26,150 nucleotides of DNA from an uncultured Oscillospiraceae bacterium (GTDB taxonomy: Bacteria; Bacillota; Clostridia; Oscillospirales; Ruminococcaceae): the NCBI GenBank assembly GCA_934446565.1, contig CAKSEO010000034.1, forward strand, positions 1-26,150, written 5' to 3'. Under the pieces are notes generated by a model that saw only the letters and a program-made list of their open reading frames with translations, did no database searches and was not told the origin of the DNA. The translations under genes and the position numbers were made by a program. How positions within the stretch are numbered: position 1 is the first letter of the stretch; every line of letters begins with the position of its first letter. Shown here piece after piece: positions 1 to 5,705 of this stretch.

Positions 1-12
1 GCACAAGTGTGC

Positions 13-96
13 GGTTTGTCGGCAACGCCGACAAACCGTGCGCGCAGGGCGGATGTTCGGCGGAAAAGTCACTTTAGTGACTTTTTCGACGGTCTG
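13..96. repeat. Dispersed palindromic repeat, copy 1 (84 bp)
   Basis: These 84 bases are identical to 22700-22783. The unit contains two perfect hairpins: an 11-bp stem with loop AAC (13-37) and the 10-bp stem AAAAGTCACT/AGTGACTTTT with loop TT (64-85). It lies directly downstream of the plsY terminator. The window edge cuts the larger element, because bases 1-10 also match 22653-22662. It is probably a non-coding chromosomal repeat; its function is unknown. Confidence 0.85.
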
Positions 97-122
97 AGCG
101 GAGCCCTGTAAAAGGCTCCGCT
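97..122 (-). terminator. plsY terminator
   Basis: The 9-bp perfect stem AGCGGAGCC/GGCTCCGCT with an 8-base loop lies just after the plsY stop codon on the minus strand. No strong U-run follows, so it may work as a stem-only or processing hairpin. Confidence 0.6.
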
Positions 123-125
123 AGT

Positions 126-743
126 TTATTTATCTTTTCCAGTCCAGGCTGCCCGGACAGTCATCTTGTCGTAGGTGTCGCGCACCGAGATTATTTTCAG
201 CAGCACGATAACGAACACGGCAGCGCATCCTAATATCACCGGAATGCTCCGTGACATCAGAAGTATAACACCGAAAGCTGTTGAATAGGTAAGAATCAGC
301 CGGTAGAAGTGTGGATTCACCTTGAAAACAAAGGAAAACAGCAGGTAAGTCAACGCCAGCGTCAGCACAGGGAACATATTCGGAGCAAGCCCCAGAAGTA
401 CTCCAAAGGATACCGCTATTCCCTTTCCGCCGTCGAATTTATGCCAGATGGGGAAGATATGCCCGAGCGCAGGAGCAGCCATAACAAGCACCAGCCCCAG
501 CCGCAGACCACCGCACACTCTGATATACAGGAACACCGGCAGGAATCCTTTCAGCAGATCGCAGATAAGAGTGAGCGCTCCGCACCAAAATCCACCGTAA
601 GTATAGGCATTGTAAGTTCCCGGATTGCTGTCGGGAGTATCTACCGTGACGTCCTTTCCGCAGAAAAGATTCGAAAAATAACGCGCGAAAAGCAGACTTC
701 CCGCAAGATATCCGAATAGCGTGAATGCGATCGTTGTGAGCAT
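126..743 (-). CDS. plsY: PlsY-like glycerol-3-phosphate acyltransferase
   Basis: A 205-residue integral membrane protein of the PlsY (DUF205) family, which transfers acyl groups from acyl-phosphate to glycerol-3-phosphate in the first step of phospholipid synthesis. Visible family motifs are GSLLFARYFS near residues 15-24, an Asp-x-Asn-Pro-Gly-Thr segment near 38-43 in place of the usual GSGNxGATN, D-x-x-KG-x-x-P near 62-69, and GH-x-FP-x-W-x-x-F-x-GGKG near 94-108. Five or so hydrophobic segments cover most of the chain and the length is normal. The ATG is preceded by a good AAGGAGA site. The altered first motif suggests a Clostridial secondary PlsY subfamily rather than the textbook housekeeping enzyme. 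It is transcribed alone, from the promoter at 788-816. Confidence 0.85.
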   Translation of the reverse strand: MLTTIAFTLFGYLAGSLLFARYFSNLFCGKDVTVDTPDSNPGTYNAYTYGGFWCGALTLICDLLKGFLPVFLYIRVCGGLRLGLVLVMAAPALGHIFPIWHKFDGGKGIAVSFGVLLGLAPNMFPVLTLALTYLLFSFVFKVNPHFYRLILTYSTAFGVILLMSRSIPVILGCAAVFVIVLLKIISVRDTYDKMTVRAAWTGKDK

Positions 744-787
744 TTTTATCTTCTCCTTTCATAATAATATGTCGATTCTCTATTAAT

Positions 788-816
788 ATTGTACTATATC
801 ACGGTGATTTATACAA
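788..816 (-). promoter_or_regulatory. Sigma-A promoter of plsY
   Basis: Read on the minus strand: TTGTAT, 17 bases, TACAAT, about 45 bases upstream of the plsY start. Both boxes are near consensus. Confidence 0.65.
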
Positions 817-899
817 AGGACAAATCGGTTAATTAGTCCATCAAAGTGCCCTTTAATCGGCATTTTGCACACAAGTGCAAAAAGATGAGAAATTCGAAC

Positions 900-935
900 A
901 TGCAAAAAACTCCGGACGTATTTCCGCCCGGAGTT
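900..935 (-). terminator. Stranded original terminator of the rubrerythrin gene
   Basis: An 8-bp stem AACTCCGG/CCGGAGTT (908-915/928-935) is followed on the minus strand by a run of six T. It faces the same way as rubrerythrin and lies 17 bases beyond the left att repeat. It is therefore most simply the native rubrerythrin terminator, separated from its gene by the inserted element. A second perfect hairpin, TTTTGCAC/GTGCAAAA, follows near 865-884. Confidence 0.7.
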
Positions 936-952
936 AATCTTATCACGCTGAA

Positions 953-978
953 ATTACTTGAAGTATCTGTTCAGCAGA
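953..978. repeat. attL: 26-bp direct repeat, left end of the element
   Basis: Twenty-six bases identical to 10597-10622, the 3' end of the rubrerythrin gene. Identity stops sharply on both sides (A versus T before, G versus C after). This copy encodes the last eight rubrerythrin residues and the stop on the minus strand but is not joined to the gene. Confidence 0.9.
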
Positions 979-1095
979 GCACTAATGTGCTTTTTCAGCG
1001 TTTTCGTATTATTGAGAAATCCCGCGCTATTAAGCCAATTATAAAAGATTATTCTTTTAAACTTATTCTTTCATTTTGTGCTTTTTCGTATTATG

Positions 1096-1116
1096 TGTGA
1101 ACAAATTGTGAACAAG
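1096..1116 (+). promoter_or_regulatory. Putative integrase arm-binding site, left
   Basis: Two tandem copies of a TGTGAACAA-type unit, 118 bases inside attL. Nearly the same tandem pair, in the same orientation, is at 10488-10509, 88 bases inside attR. Symmetric paired repeats flanking the core are typical of arm sites bound by the N-terminal domain of tyrosine integrases. The assignment to Int is inference. Confidence 0.6.
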
Positions 1117-1175
1117 TACACAGCGGATTTTGCAAGCGATTGCAAAACAGCCGCCGAATTGCGCCAATATTTCAC

Positions 1176-1260
1176 GACTATAAATAGTTACTTTTCCATA
1201 ATCGAAAAAATATAAGTATATCTTGTTAGACTTATAACAGGGGCTGACTATTTATAGTCA
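1176..1260. repeat. Nested inverted repeats near the left end
   Basis: GACTATAAATAGT (1176-1188) and its exact reverse complement (1247-1259) enclose a second inverted repeat, TATAAGT (1211-1217) with ACTTATA (1230-1236). Each outer arm is itself palindromic. Possible roles are binding of excisionase or another recombination factor, or a single-strand origin; none is shown. Confidence 0.6.
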
Positions 1261-1472
1261 ACGTTTGGCAGAGCTCAAGGTTGCGAACAGAGCTCATTTT
1301 TGCGACCTGTCGTTAGAGAGAAAACAGCACCGAGCGGCTAAATCTAACCGCCCGGCTTATCCCTTGCAGACATCGGAAAGCCGCCGAAATCGGAGCGGCT
1401 TTCCGGGCAAATATGAGAATTGCCGGGACTTATTCGAGAACTGTCCGCGAACTTAAATTCTCACACATATAA

Positions 1473-1498
1473 GAGCGGCGCAGATAAATACGCCGCTC
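1473..1498 (-). terminator. Terminator of the HigBA-type operon
   Basis: Perfect 8-bp stem GAGCGGCG/CGCCGCTC with a 10-base loop, just beyond the last gene of the minus-strand toxin-antitoxin operon. The T-run is short (TTATAT). Confidence 0.6.
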
Positions 1499-1503
1499 GT
1501 TGA

Positions 1504-1638
1504 TTATTCTGCTATGTGCAGCTGTTCCTTTAATGATTTCACCAACACCTCTGACAGGTTCAGCCCTGACTGTTCAGTGGCATTAGCGAGCCATTCAGAT
1601 AGTTCGACCTCAATTTCAACGCTATCCTGATTATTCAT
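1504..1638 (-). CDS. Small HicB/RHH-like protein, third gene of the TA operon
   Basis: A 44-residue open frame begins one base after the HigA stop and ends just before the operon terminator, so it is almost certainly co-transcribed. The N-terminal half reads as a beta strand (VEIEVELSEWL). The C-terminal half (SGLNLSEVLVKSLKEQL) matches the helical pattern at the C-terminal end of HicB-type antitoxins, whose consensus runs roughly 'LAEEEGINFSQVLQEALKEKL'. It could bind DNA as a ribbon-helix-helix dimer or add to antitoxin control. The ribosome site is weak (GAGAG), consistent with translational coupling. A family match is inferred from pattern only. Confidence 0.6.
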   Translation of the reverse strand: MNNQDSVEIEVELSEWLANATEQSGLNLSEVLVKSLKEQLHIAE

Positions 1639-1639
1639 G

Positions 1640-1942
1640 TTATGCTCTCTTTTTCTCTGTGGGTTCGAGCGGCACAATAGCTAACGTCTTTCCCAGAGGA
1701 GCAAGAATTTTCAGAATGGTATCAAGCTGCGGGCTTGTGCTGCCTGTTTCCATTCTTGCAATAACGGGCTGCTTCACGCCGCTCATTTCCTCAAGTTTCT
1801 TCTGGCTGATACCCTTTTCCTGCCTTGCCTTGATAAGTTCGCCGATCAGGGCGACCCTTAAATCACTAGCCGCATTTTCTTCAGGAGTGAAAAGCTCTTT
1901 TCTTACCTCGTCCCAGCTTCTGCCGATTGCACTATTACTCAT
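1640..1942 (-). CDS. higA: HigA-like XRE antitoxin
   Basis: A 100-residue protein with a Cro/C1-type helix-turn-helix in its C-terminal half (about residues 35-90; the core reads [28 protein letters not shown]). An N-terminal segment starting [13 protein letters not shown] is of the sort that contacts the toxin. The ATG at 1942 is preferred over the longer frame because AAGGAAAGGGG lies just upstream and the ATG overlaps the toxin stop by 8 bases. Toxin-first gene order is the HigBA signature. It should neutralise the toxin encoded at 1935-2297 and repress the promoter at 2322-2350. Confidence 0.85.
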   Translation of the reverse strand: MSNSAIGRSWDEVRKELFTPEENAASDLRVALIGELIKARQEKGISQKKLEEMSGVKQPVIARMETGSTSPQLDTILKILAPLGKTLAIVPLEPTEKKRA

Positions 1943-2297
1943 AATCAACGCCCCTTTCCTTAAGGTCAGCATATTCTCTTTTGGCTTTTTCAATTTCTCT
2001 TTGAGGGGTCTTTTGCGTTTTCTTCATAAACTGATGGAGCAGTACAAAGCTACCGCCGTCCCATGCTACGAAAAGAATTCTGTCACGCAGAGGGCGAAGC
2101 TCCCAGATCTCGCCGTCAAGGTGCTTAATATACGGCTCTCTAAGCTGTAAGCCGTATGTGCTCAGCGCCTGGATATAGTCGTTGAGCTTGTTCAGCTTTA
2201 TCCGGCTATCCTTGTCCCCCGCTGCTGTCAGCTCTTTCAGGTATTCAAGAACAGGCTCGTTTCCGCTTTTGTCCTTGTAGAAATAAATCTTATACAA
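1935..2297 (-). CDS. higB: HigB/Gp49-like mRNA interferase toxin
   Basis: A 120-residue RelE-superfamily toxin of the phage Gp49/HigB type. Family features are the N-terminal [11 protein letters not shown] strand, the helix VLEYLKEL, the segment [18 protein letters not shown] with its conserved Trp-Glu-Leu-Arg, and [13 protein letters not shown] toward the C-terminus with the usual H-x-F-x-K-K-T pattern. Such toxins cleave mRNA on the ribosome. The start is taken as TTG at 2297, after the strong site GGGGAGGG; no better ATG exists in frame. A near-perfect promoter lies 25 bases upstream. Confidence 0.85.
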   Translation of the reverse strand: MYKIYFYKDKSGNEPVLEYLKELTAAGDKDSRIKLNKLNDYIQALSTYGLQLREPYIKHLDGEIWELRPLRDRILFVAWDGGSFVLLHQFMKKTQKTPQREIEKAKREYADLKERGVDYE

Positions 2298-2321
2298 GTA
2301 GCTTTCCCTCCCCTCAATTAT

Positions 2322-2350
2322 ATTATACTCCAAAGTTATTAAATTGTCAA
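2322..2350 (-). promoter_or_regulatory. Consensus promoter of the HigBA-type operon
   Basis: On the minus strand: TTGACA, exactly 17 bases, TATAAT. Such a perfect promoter fits a TA operon that is held down by its own antitoxin. Confidence 0.8.
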
Positions 2351-2728
2351 GTACTTTTAAGTTATTGAGCAAACAATTTCTTTGACAGCGTATATGGCTT
2401 TTATAGCCTAATAACGTCAAGGACTCGCAGAGCGGCGCACAGGAGCTCACAGAGGGCGGCTCTGTTTACGTTTGTTAACGTTCCGCGCGTGCTGGAATGT
2501 TGATTAATGGTGGTGCCGTCAATATAGCTAAACTCAATAGCTATTTCGGCATAGCCAAAACAGCGCACCACAGCCCCGCAGAGCCCCCGAACGCCGCAAG
2601 GGCATAATTTTCCCGCTGTTAGGAAAGAGAGCTTACTGCCAGCGGCTCCTCCGATTTTGTCCGCTTGAGTGGACGTTTTGAACAAACGTGTATTTTATGC
2701 AATTAGTTGCATAATTCCATAAAGGAAA
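2351..2728. other. Structured non-coding region between the two TA operons
   Basis: No convincing gene. Several perfect inverted repeats are present: ATAGCTA/TAGCTAT (2524-2544), ACGTTT/AAACGT (2673-2689) and TTATGCAA/TTGCATAA with loop TTAG (2695-2714). The dense palindromes would suit a replication or transfer origin, or protein-binding sites; this is unproven. Confidence 0.45.
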
Positions 2729-2752
2729 GAGCCGCTCCCTCCGGAACGGCTC
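2729..2752 (-). terminator. Terminator of the YafQ operon
   Basis: Stem GAGCCG/CGGCTC with further TCC/GGA pairing inside, followed on the minus strand by CTTTCCTTTAT. It lies 36 bases after the toxin stop. Confidence 0.65.
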
Positions 2753-2787
2753 CTCTTACTATTCGGAACTCTGGTTCTCTCCGCTGC

Positions 2788-3060
2788 TCATTTCTTGAAT
2801 AAATCCGAATGGGTACCCGTGCGGTATAGCTGGAGCTCTCCGGCGGTCTGCTTATAAACAAGGAGCCAGTCAGGCTCGATGTGGCATTCCCGATAACCGG
2901 AATAGTTCCCGGTCAACTGATGGTCTTTATTCTTTTCCGGAAGAGCGGCGGGAATACGCAGCGTATCAATGGCAGCGTGTAGCAGTTCCATTTTGTAGCC
3001 GCGCTTTGCGCAGGTCTTAAAGTCCTTTTTGAATATGGACGAAAAGCGTACATCAAGCAT
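2788..3060 (-). CDS. yafQ: YafQ-family mRNA interferase toxin
   Basis: A 90-residue RelE/YafQ-type toxin. The pattern is clear: FKKDFKTCAKRGYKMELL near the N-terminus, PEKNKDHQLTGNYSGYRECHIEPDWLLVYK in the middle (the D-H-x-L-x-G and E-C-H-I-x-P-D-W-L-L-x-Y blocks of YafQ), and LYRTGTHSDLF at the end with the catalytic-region His. These enzymes cut mRNA at the ribosome. The ATG at 3060 is preferred over the TTG six bases upstream because GCGGAGG sits seven bases before it. The gene follows its antitoxin with a two-base gap. Confidence 0.9.
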   Translation of the reverse strand: MLDVRFSSIFKKDFKTCAKRGYKMELLHAAIDTLRIPAALPEKNKDHQLTGNYSGYRECHIEPDWLLVYKQTAGELQLYRTGTHSDLFKK

Positions 3061-3062
3061 TG

Positions 3063-3266
3063 TCAATCCTCCGCAAGGCTCTTAAATAAATCATCAGTGG
3101 AGCCGGTGAACAACGTGCCGCCGCCGTTCTCTATCTCCTCAATAGCCGCCCGCGTTTTCTCGTTCGGTTCCTCGCCCTTATAGCCGCCGAACAGCGTTAC
3201 GAATGCTTCTATCTGTTCATCGGTCAGACCGTCCAGTATACACAGCGCTCTCTCTCTTGTACTCAT
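3063..3266 (-). CDS. Antitoxin partner of YafQ
   Basis: A 67-residue acidic protein immediately upstream of the toxin, the normal order for a RelB/DinJ-YafQ pair. It has no obvious DNA-binding fold. The N-terminal half (TRERALCILDGLTDEQIEAFV) is helical, and the C-terminal part (GGGTLFTGSTDDLFKSL) looks like a toxin-embracing tail. Similar short proteins precede YafQ-like toxins in Clostridia (recalled, not searched). The missing DNA-binding domain may be supplied by the RHH protein encoded just upstream. Confidence 0.75.
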   Translation of the reverse strand: MSTRERALCILDGLTDEQIEAFVTLFGGYKGEEPNEKTRAAIEEIENGGGTLFTGSTDDLFKSLAED

Positions 3267-3278
3267 AAAATCACCCCT

Positions 3279-3503
3279 TTACAGCTTTATCTCCTCAGTG
3301 TTTGGTTCAACGCCGTTTTCATCGTCATGCCGCATTGTTTCCTCTATTGCGCGGTTTATAAAGCTGTTTACCGTTTCGCCGTGCTGTTCTGCGTGTGCTT
3401 TAATGCGCTCTTTCCCACCTTTAGGCGTGGTTAAATTTATTCTGTCGTATTTGTCTGCTATATATCTATTTACGCAAGCCTGCTGTTTCTTTGATACCGC
3501 CAT
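3279..3503 (-). CDS. Arc-like ribbon-helix-helix protein
   Basis: A 74-residue protein with the RHH pattern: strand DRINLTTPKGGKERI (about residues 19-33), then helices around HAEQHGETVNSFINRAIEETM. It is first in the three-gene minus-strand operon with the YafQ pair and has a strong site, GGGGAGGTG, before its ATG. It is likely the autoregulator of this operon and perhaps of the divergent operon, since four palindromic operator-like sites lie directly upstream. Similar small Arc-like proteins are common in Clostridial mobile elements. Confidence 0.75.
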   Translation of the reverse strand: MAVSKKQQACVNRYIADKYDRINLTTPKGGKERIKAHAEQHGETVNSFINRAIEETMRHDDENGVEPNTEEIKL

Positions 3504-3522
3504 TGTTTCACCTCCCCATTAT

Positions 3523-3551
3523 ATTATAACCGAGCGGCAAAAGCATTACAA
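3523..3551 (-). promoter_or_regulatory. Promoter of the RHH-antitoxin-YafQ operon
   Basis: On the minus strand: TTGTAA, 17 bases, TATAAT, ending about 20 bases before the start of the RHH gene. The first palindromic operator (3556-3570) abuts its -35 box. Confidence 0.7.
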
Positions 3552-3555
3552 TACA

Positions 3556-3656
3556 CTATTTGCACAAATATTGCTATTTCTATTTGTGCAAATAGCAGAA
3601 TGTTAAGAATATTTACGCAAATAGTAATGAAAGCTCTTGACTATTTGCGTAAATAG
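3556..3656. promoter_or_regulatory. Four palindromic operator-like repeats between divergent operons
   Basis: The sites are CTATTTGCACAAATA (3556-3570), CTATTTGTGCAAATAG (3580-3595), ATATTTACGCAAATAG (3609-3624) and CTATTTGCGTAAATAG (3641-3656). All share the CTATTT-4-AAATAG form; sites 1 and 2 are reverse complements of each other over their shared length, as are 3 and 4. The last lies across the -35/-10 spacer of the plus-strand promoter, and the first touches the minus-strand promoter. One dimeric repressor could thus control both operons; the RHH protein is the prime candidate by position. Confidence 0.8.
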
Positions 3657-3665
3657 TGATATACT
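3637..3665 (+). promoter_or_regulatory. Promoter of the small-gene/HIRAN operon
   Basis: TTGACT, 17 bases, TATACT. The spacer is almost fully occupied by operator site 4, which predicts tight repression. Confidence 0.75.
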
Positions 3666-3714
3666 AATATCAAGCTCAAGAGCGAGCGGAACACCGATAA
3701 AGGAGATAACCACA

Positions 3715-3906
3715 ATGGATAACTTAAAAACATTACTCTACACGTTAATTGACAACTGGAATTACGCCGAAAAGTACAAGCGCCCGTACAGAATGTGCGA
3801 CACCACCGTAATATACGAGATTGCCAAGATATTAAACATCAATCTCACAATGACAGAAGCCAGCTTTTCAGCCAATCCAAGCTATCACCAGATAATCGCA
3901 GAGTGA
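3715..3906 (+). CDS. Hypothetical protein, first gene of the HIRAN operon
   Basis: A 63-residue protein not recognised. The ATG at 3715 follows AAAGGAG at good spacing and is preferred to the longer frame, which would start inside the promoter. The sequence is helical in outline with several Tyr residues and no membrane segment or Cys pair. Its base composition is AT-richer than the following genes. The 84 bases between it and the HIRAN gene contain a GCCCGG/CCGGGC hairpin (3936-3955) that might reduce read-through or protect the mRNA. Confidence 0.65.
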   Translation: MDNLKTLLYTLIDNWNYAEKYKRPYRMCDTTVIYEIAKILNINLTMTEASFSANPSYHQIIAE

Positions 3907-3989
3907 CGGAGGCACGAGACTCTGGTAATGCGGGAGCCCGGTCACAACCCCGGGCACGCAGGGGAACCACACCGAAAGGAGCACCGAAC

Positions 3990-4478
3990 ATGAACAACAG
4001 CAAGAACAGCAAGGCTCTCACAATCGCAAATGCGCTCGTTCGTCAGGGCGTGAGTTCTGTCGGTCAACCTCTCCGTCACTTCGTGCCACCTCCCCCACTG
4101 GGGAAGACACGCTCGGAGGCAATGCGCAGAGCGTGGAGAACCGTTAAGCAGCGCGTAATACACACCAACACCGCCGGAGTTACCCGCGGGAACCGTCAGA
4201 CACTCCTCTACCGGCTGACACGGTACAGCGCCGACCTGATAAGCGTAACCCTCCGCAGGGAGCCGGAGAACGCAGCGGACAAGAACGCCGTGCAGGTTAT
4301 AGCTGCCGTTAAGGGCAAAGGCTCGGCGGTAATGGGGTATCTCAACAGACAGCTCGCGGAGGCGATAGCGCCGCTCCTCGACAAGGGCAAGCAGGTACTC
4401 GCCAAGTTCGAGGCAGTCACCGGAGGCGTTCCTCAATTACGGGCTCAACGTGGGCATATCGGTATAGAGAGGAGGTGA
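3990..4478 (+). CDS. Stand-alone HIRAN-domain protein, possible 3' frameshift
   Basis: 162 residues as read. The C-terminal half (about 75-150) carries the HIRAN pattern: VTLRREPENAADKNAVQVIA, then AVMGYLNRQLAEAIAPLLDKG. HIRAN domains bind DNA ends or stalled forks and are usually fused to helicases or nucleases; here the domain is free-standing. The N-terminal half has SEAMRRAWRTVK, a segment seen in other small mobile-element proteins. The ATG at 3990 follows GAAAGGAG. In the +1 frame, the bases after VTGG read NYGLNVGISV and stop at 4465, which looks more like the natural family end than the frame read here. One extra base near 4435 would explain this. Confidence 0.75.
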   Translation: MNNSKNSKALTIANALVRQGVSSVGQPLRHFVPPPPLGKTRSEAMRRAWRTVKQRVIHTNTAGVTRGNRQTLLYRLTRYSADLISVTLRREPENAADKNAVQVIAAVKGKGSAVMGYLNRQLAEAIAPLLDKGKQVLAKFEAVTGGVPQLRAQRGHIGIERR

Positions 4479-4483
4479 GGCGC

Positions 4484-4582
4484 GTGACGGACGAGGAGTT
4501 TTACAGACAGCTCGAACAGGCGGCGGAGGAGTACCTCGCCGCAGAGGAGCTCAGGAACGGCGGAAAGGCGGCGGCAACATGA
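4484..4582 (+). CDS. Small acidic hypothetical protein (32 aa)
   Basis: It starts with GTG at 4484 directly after an ideal site, GAGAGGAGGTGAG, and its stop overlaps the next ATG as ATGA. The product is a 32-residue, Glu-rich amphipathic helix with no recognised family. The fit between ribosome site, start and coupled stop makes it likely to be real. Confidence 0.6.
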   Translation: MTDEEFYRQLEQAAEEYLAAEELRNGGKAAAT

Positions 4583-4833
4583 AAGCCTATATCCTTTATA
4601 TCCTATCGGGAGCGGCGGGGCTCATGCTCCGCACGGGGCTCTCCTCGCTCTATGGGCTCCCGTACACTATGAACGGGAGGGACATCTTCAACGCACTGTT
4701 CGCTCTGGTGTTCTGCTACTGGGGGCGCGTGATAGCCCGTAAGCTCTCGGAACTCAGAGCAGAGGAGCAGGAGGAGGCGGAGCGCTGCGAAAACGCAGCG
4801 GAACCCGCAGAACACGACAAAAACGCAGCATAG
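4579..4833 (+). CDS. Small membrane protein
   Basis: 84 residues with two probable membrane segments (about 4-20 and 37-55) and a highly charged C-terminal tail rich in Glu and Ala. The ATG overlaps the upstream stop by four bases, indicating coupled translation. It is not recognised as a known family. The small-membrane-protein-plus-soluble-tail layout could be a holin-like, anchor or anti-phage effector protein, but nothing in the sequence decides this. Confidence 0.65.
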   Translation: MKAYILYILSGAAGLMLRTGLSSLYGLPYTMNGRDIFNALFALVFCYWGRVIARKLSELRAEEQEEAERCENAAEPAEHDKNAA

Positions 4834-4844
4834 GAGGAATAACA

Positions 4845-5120
4845 ATGCAGGGAACAGCAATAGACCAGCTCTATGACGATTATATAACCCGACTCGATGG
4901 TGACAGCGAGGAAAGCACCGCCGCGCTCAGAGAATGCCGCGCGGAGCTCCTAAAGCTCAAGCCCAGAGCTACCAGAGCAGAGCAGAACAGCGCCGATGAC
5001 GCAGTATTCAATTACGGATCTATCGAACGCCGAGAGGGCTTTATAGACGGTTTCAAGCTCGCAGTAAAACTCATGGGCGAGGTTTACGCGACACCGGAAA
5101 GAGGAGCGGCTGACACATGA
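4845..5120 (+). CDS. DUF6809-like small protein
   Basis: 91 residues, preceded by TAGGAGGAATAAC. The C-terminal motif EGFIDGFKLAVKLMGEV, an invariant-looking F-x-x-G-F-x-x-G-x-x-L-M, together with the helical body QLYDDYITRL...ELLKLKP resembles small DUF6809-type proteins that accompany Clostridial plasmids and ICEs. Function is unknown. The gene at 5706-5990 carries the same C-terminal signature. Its stop overlaps the next start as ATGA. Confidence 0.65.
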   Translation: MQGTAIDQLYDDYITRLDGDSEESTAALRECRAELLKLKPRATRAEQNSADDAVFNYGSIERREGFIDGFKLAVKLMGEVYATPERGAADT

Positions 5121-5422
5121 ACGATTTTTTACCGCTGATAATCGAGCACGACGGAGCGCCGCTCACGGGCTTGACTTCTGCCGGAGAGCCGCAGAGAGCT
5201 CTCACAGCGCCGCAGGGCGACCTATTCAGCAGGGAGGCGGGCGTATTCATGGCGGCGCTTGTAATGGCTCTAGTGAGCGGCGAGCGGGTTCTCATACCAC
5301 GTGATATGCCGATAGAAGAGGAGCCGCCAAACACCATAGGCGATTACACAGACGTGCTCGTGCACGTGAATACGGTCAGCTATTCCGGTCAGCCGAACGG
5401 CGATAAAGACCGCGCTCATTGA
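5117..5422 (+). CDS. Hypothetical protein in the HIRAN operon
   Basis: A 101-residue protein not recognised, starting at an ATG overlapping the upstream stop by four bases. The middle contains a hydrophobic helix (EAGVFMAALVMALVSGERV) followed by an acidic Pro-rich loop. No catalytic motif is evident. Codon use is strongly GC-rich (CTC, GCG, GAG), as in the preceding three genes and unlike the flanking AT-rich genes. Confidence 0.6.
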   Translation: MNDFLPLIIEHDGAPLTGLTSAGEPQRALTAPQGDLFSREAGVFMAALVMALVSGERVLIPRDMPIEEEPPNTIGDYTDVLVHVNTVSYSGQPNGDKDRAH

Positions 5423-5459
5423 TACCGGACGAGCGGCACTCCTCCGGAGCAAGAAGAAC

Positions 5460-5549
5460 GTGCTCACAATCAGATGGCGGAGGGTTTACGCTCTGGAGTT
5501 CGTCAGAGCCCAGAGCCCCGCGCTCAATGATGTAATCAACCACCGATAG
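5460..5549 (+). CDS. Possible small basic protein (29-43 aa)
   Basis: The frame ending at 5549 encodes a short Arg-rich helix including TIRWRRVYALEFVRAQSPAL. A GTG at 5460 follows GGAG ten bases upstream. The frame also extends to an ATT at 5418 that overlaps the previous stop, as the coupled starts in this operon do. Composition fits the operon, but the start is uncertain and the family unknown. Confidence 0.35.
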   Translation: MLTIRWRRVYALEFVRAQSPALNDVINHR

Positions 5550-5563
5550 AAAGGAGAGAAACC

Positions 5564-5578
5564 ATGCCAAACACCTGA
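5564..5578 (+). pseudogene. Four-codon remnant after a strong ribosome site
   Basis: AAAGGAGAGAAACC precedes ATG CCA AAC ACC TGA. The operon then gives way to AT-rich sequence within a few bases. This looks like the 5' end of a further operon gene cut off by a deletion or junction, although a tiny leader peptide cannot be excluded. Confidence 0.35.
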
Positions 5579-5648
5579 CCTGCAAAACCAAACTTATTAA
5601 ATAACTTTATAAGTGGCTAAGTTCACATTTCATTTACCATTATAATAA

Positions 5649-5677
5649 ATTGTACTATGTAATGCCGCTTTTGTCAA
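5649..5677 (-). promoter_or_regulatory. Strong minus-strand promoter aimed at the 3' end of the HIRAN operon
   Basis: On the minus strand: TTGACA, 17 bases, TACAAT. No convincing minus-strand gene lies downstream until 3503, so any transcript would be antisense to the plus-strand operon. Confidence 0.5.
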
Positions 5678-5705
5678 GTCCAATAATAAGAAAGGAATTA
5701 TAAAT

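Larger units (their letters stand above)
979..1472. other. Left-end non-coding region of the element
   Basis: About 490 bases with no convincing gene. It contains the arm-type repeat 1096-1116, the nested inverted repeats 1176-1260, and an 11-bp inverted repeat CGGAAAGCCGC/GCGGCTTTCCG near 1375-1405. The open frames here have no ribosome site and no recognisable protein pattern. Confidence 0.6.

Noticed and set aside
1265..1456. A 63-codon basic open frame near the left end of the element
   Set aside because: No ribosome site; it contains an 11-bp inverted repeat and is unlike any protein pattern.
2401..2685. A 94-codon Cys-containing open frame on the minus strand
   Set aside because: No ribosome site, no promoter, and it runs through several perfect palindromes; more likely a structured non-coding region.
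3556..3656. CRISPR array
   Set aside because: Four short repeats with unequal spacings and near-palindromic sequence in a promoter region fit operators, not a CRISPR repeat-spacer pattern; no cas genes are present.
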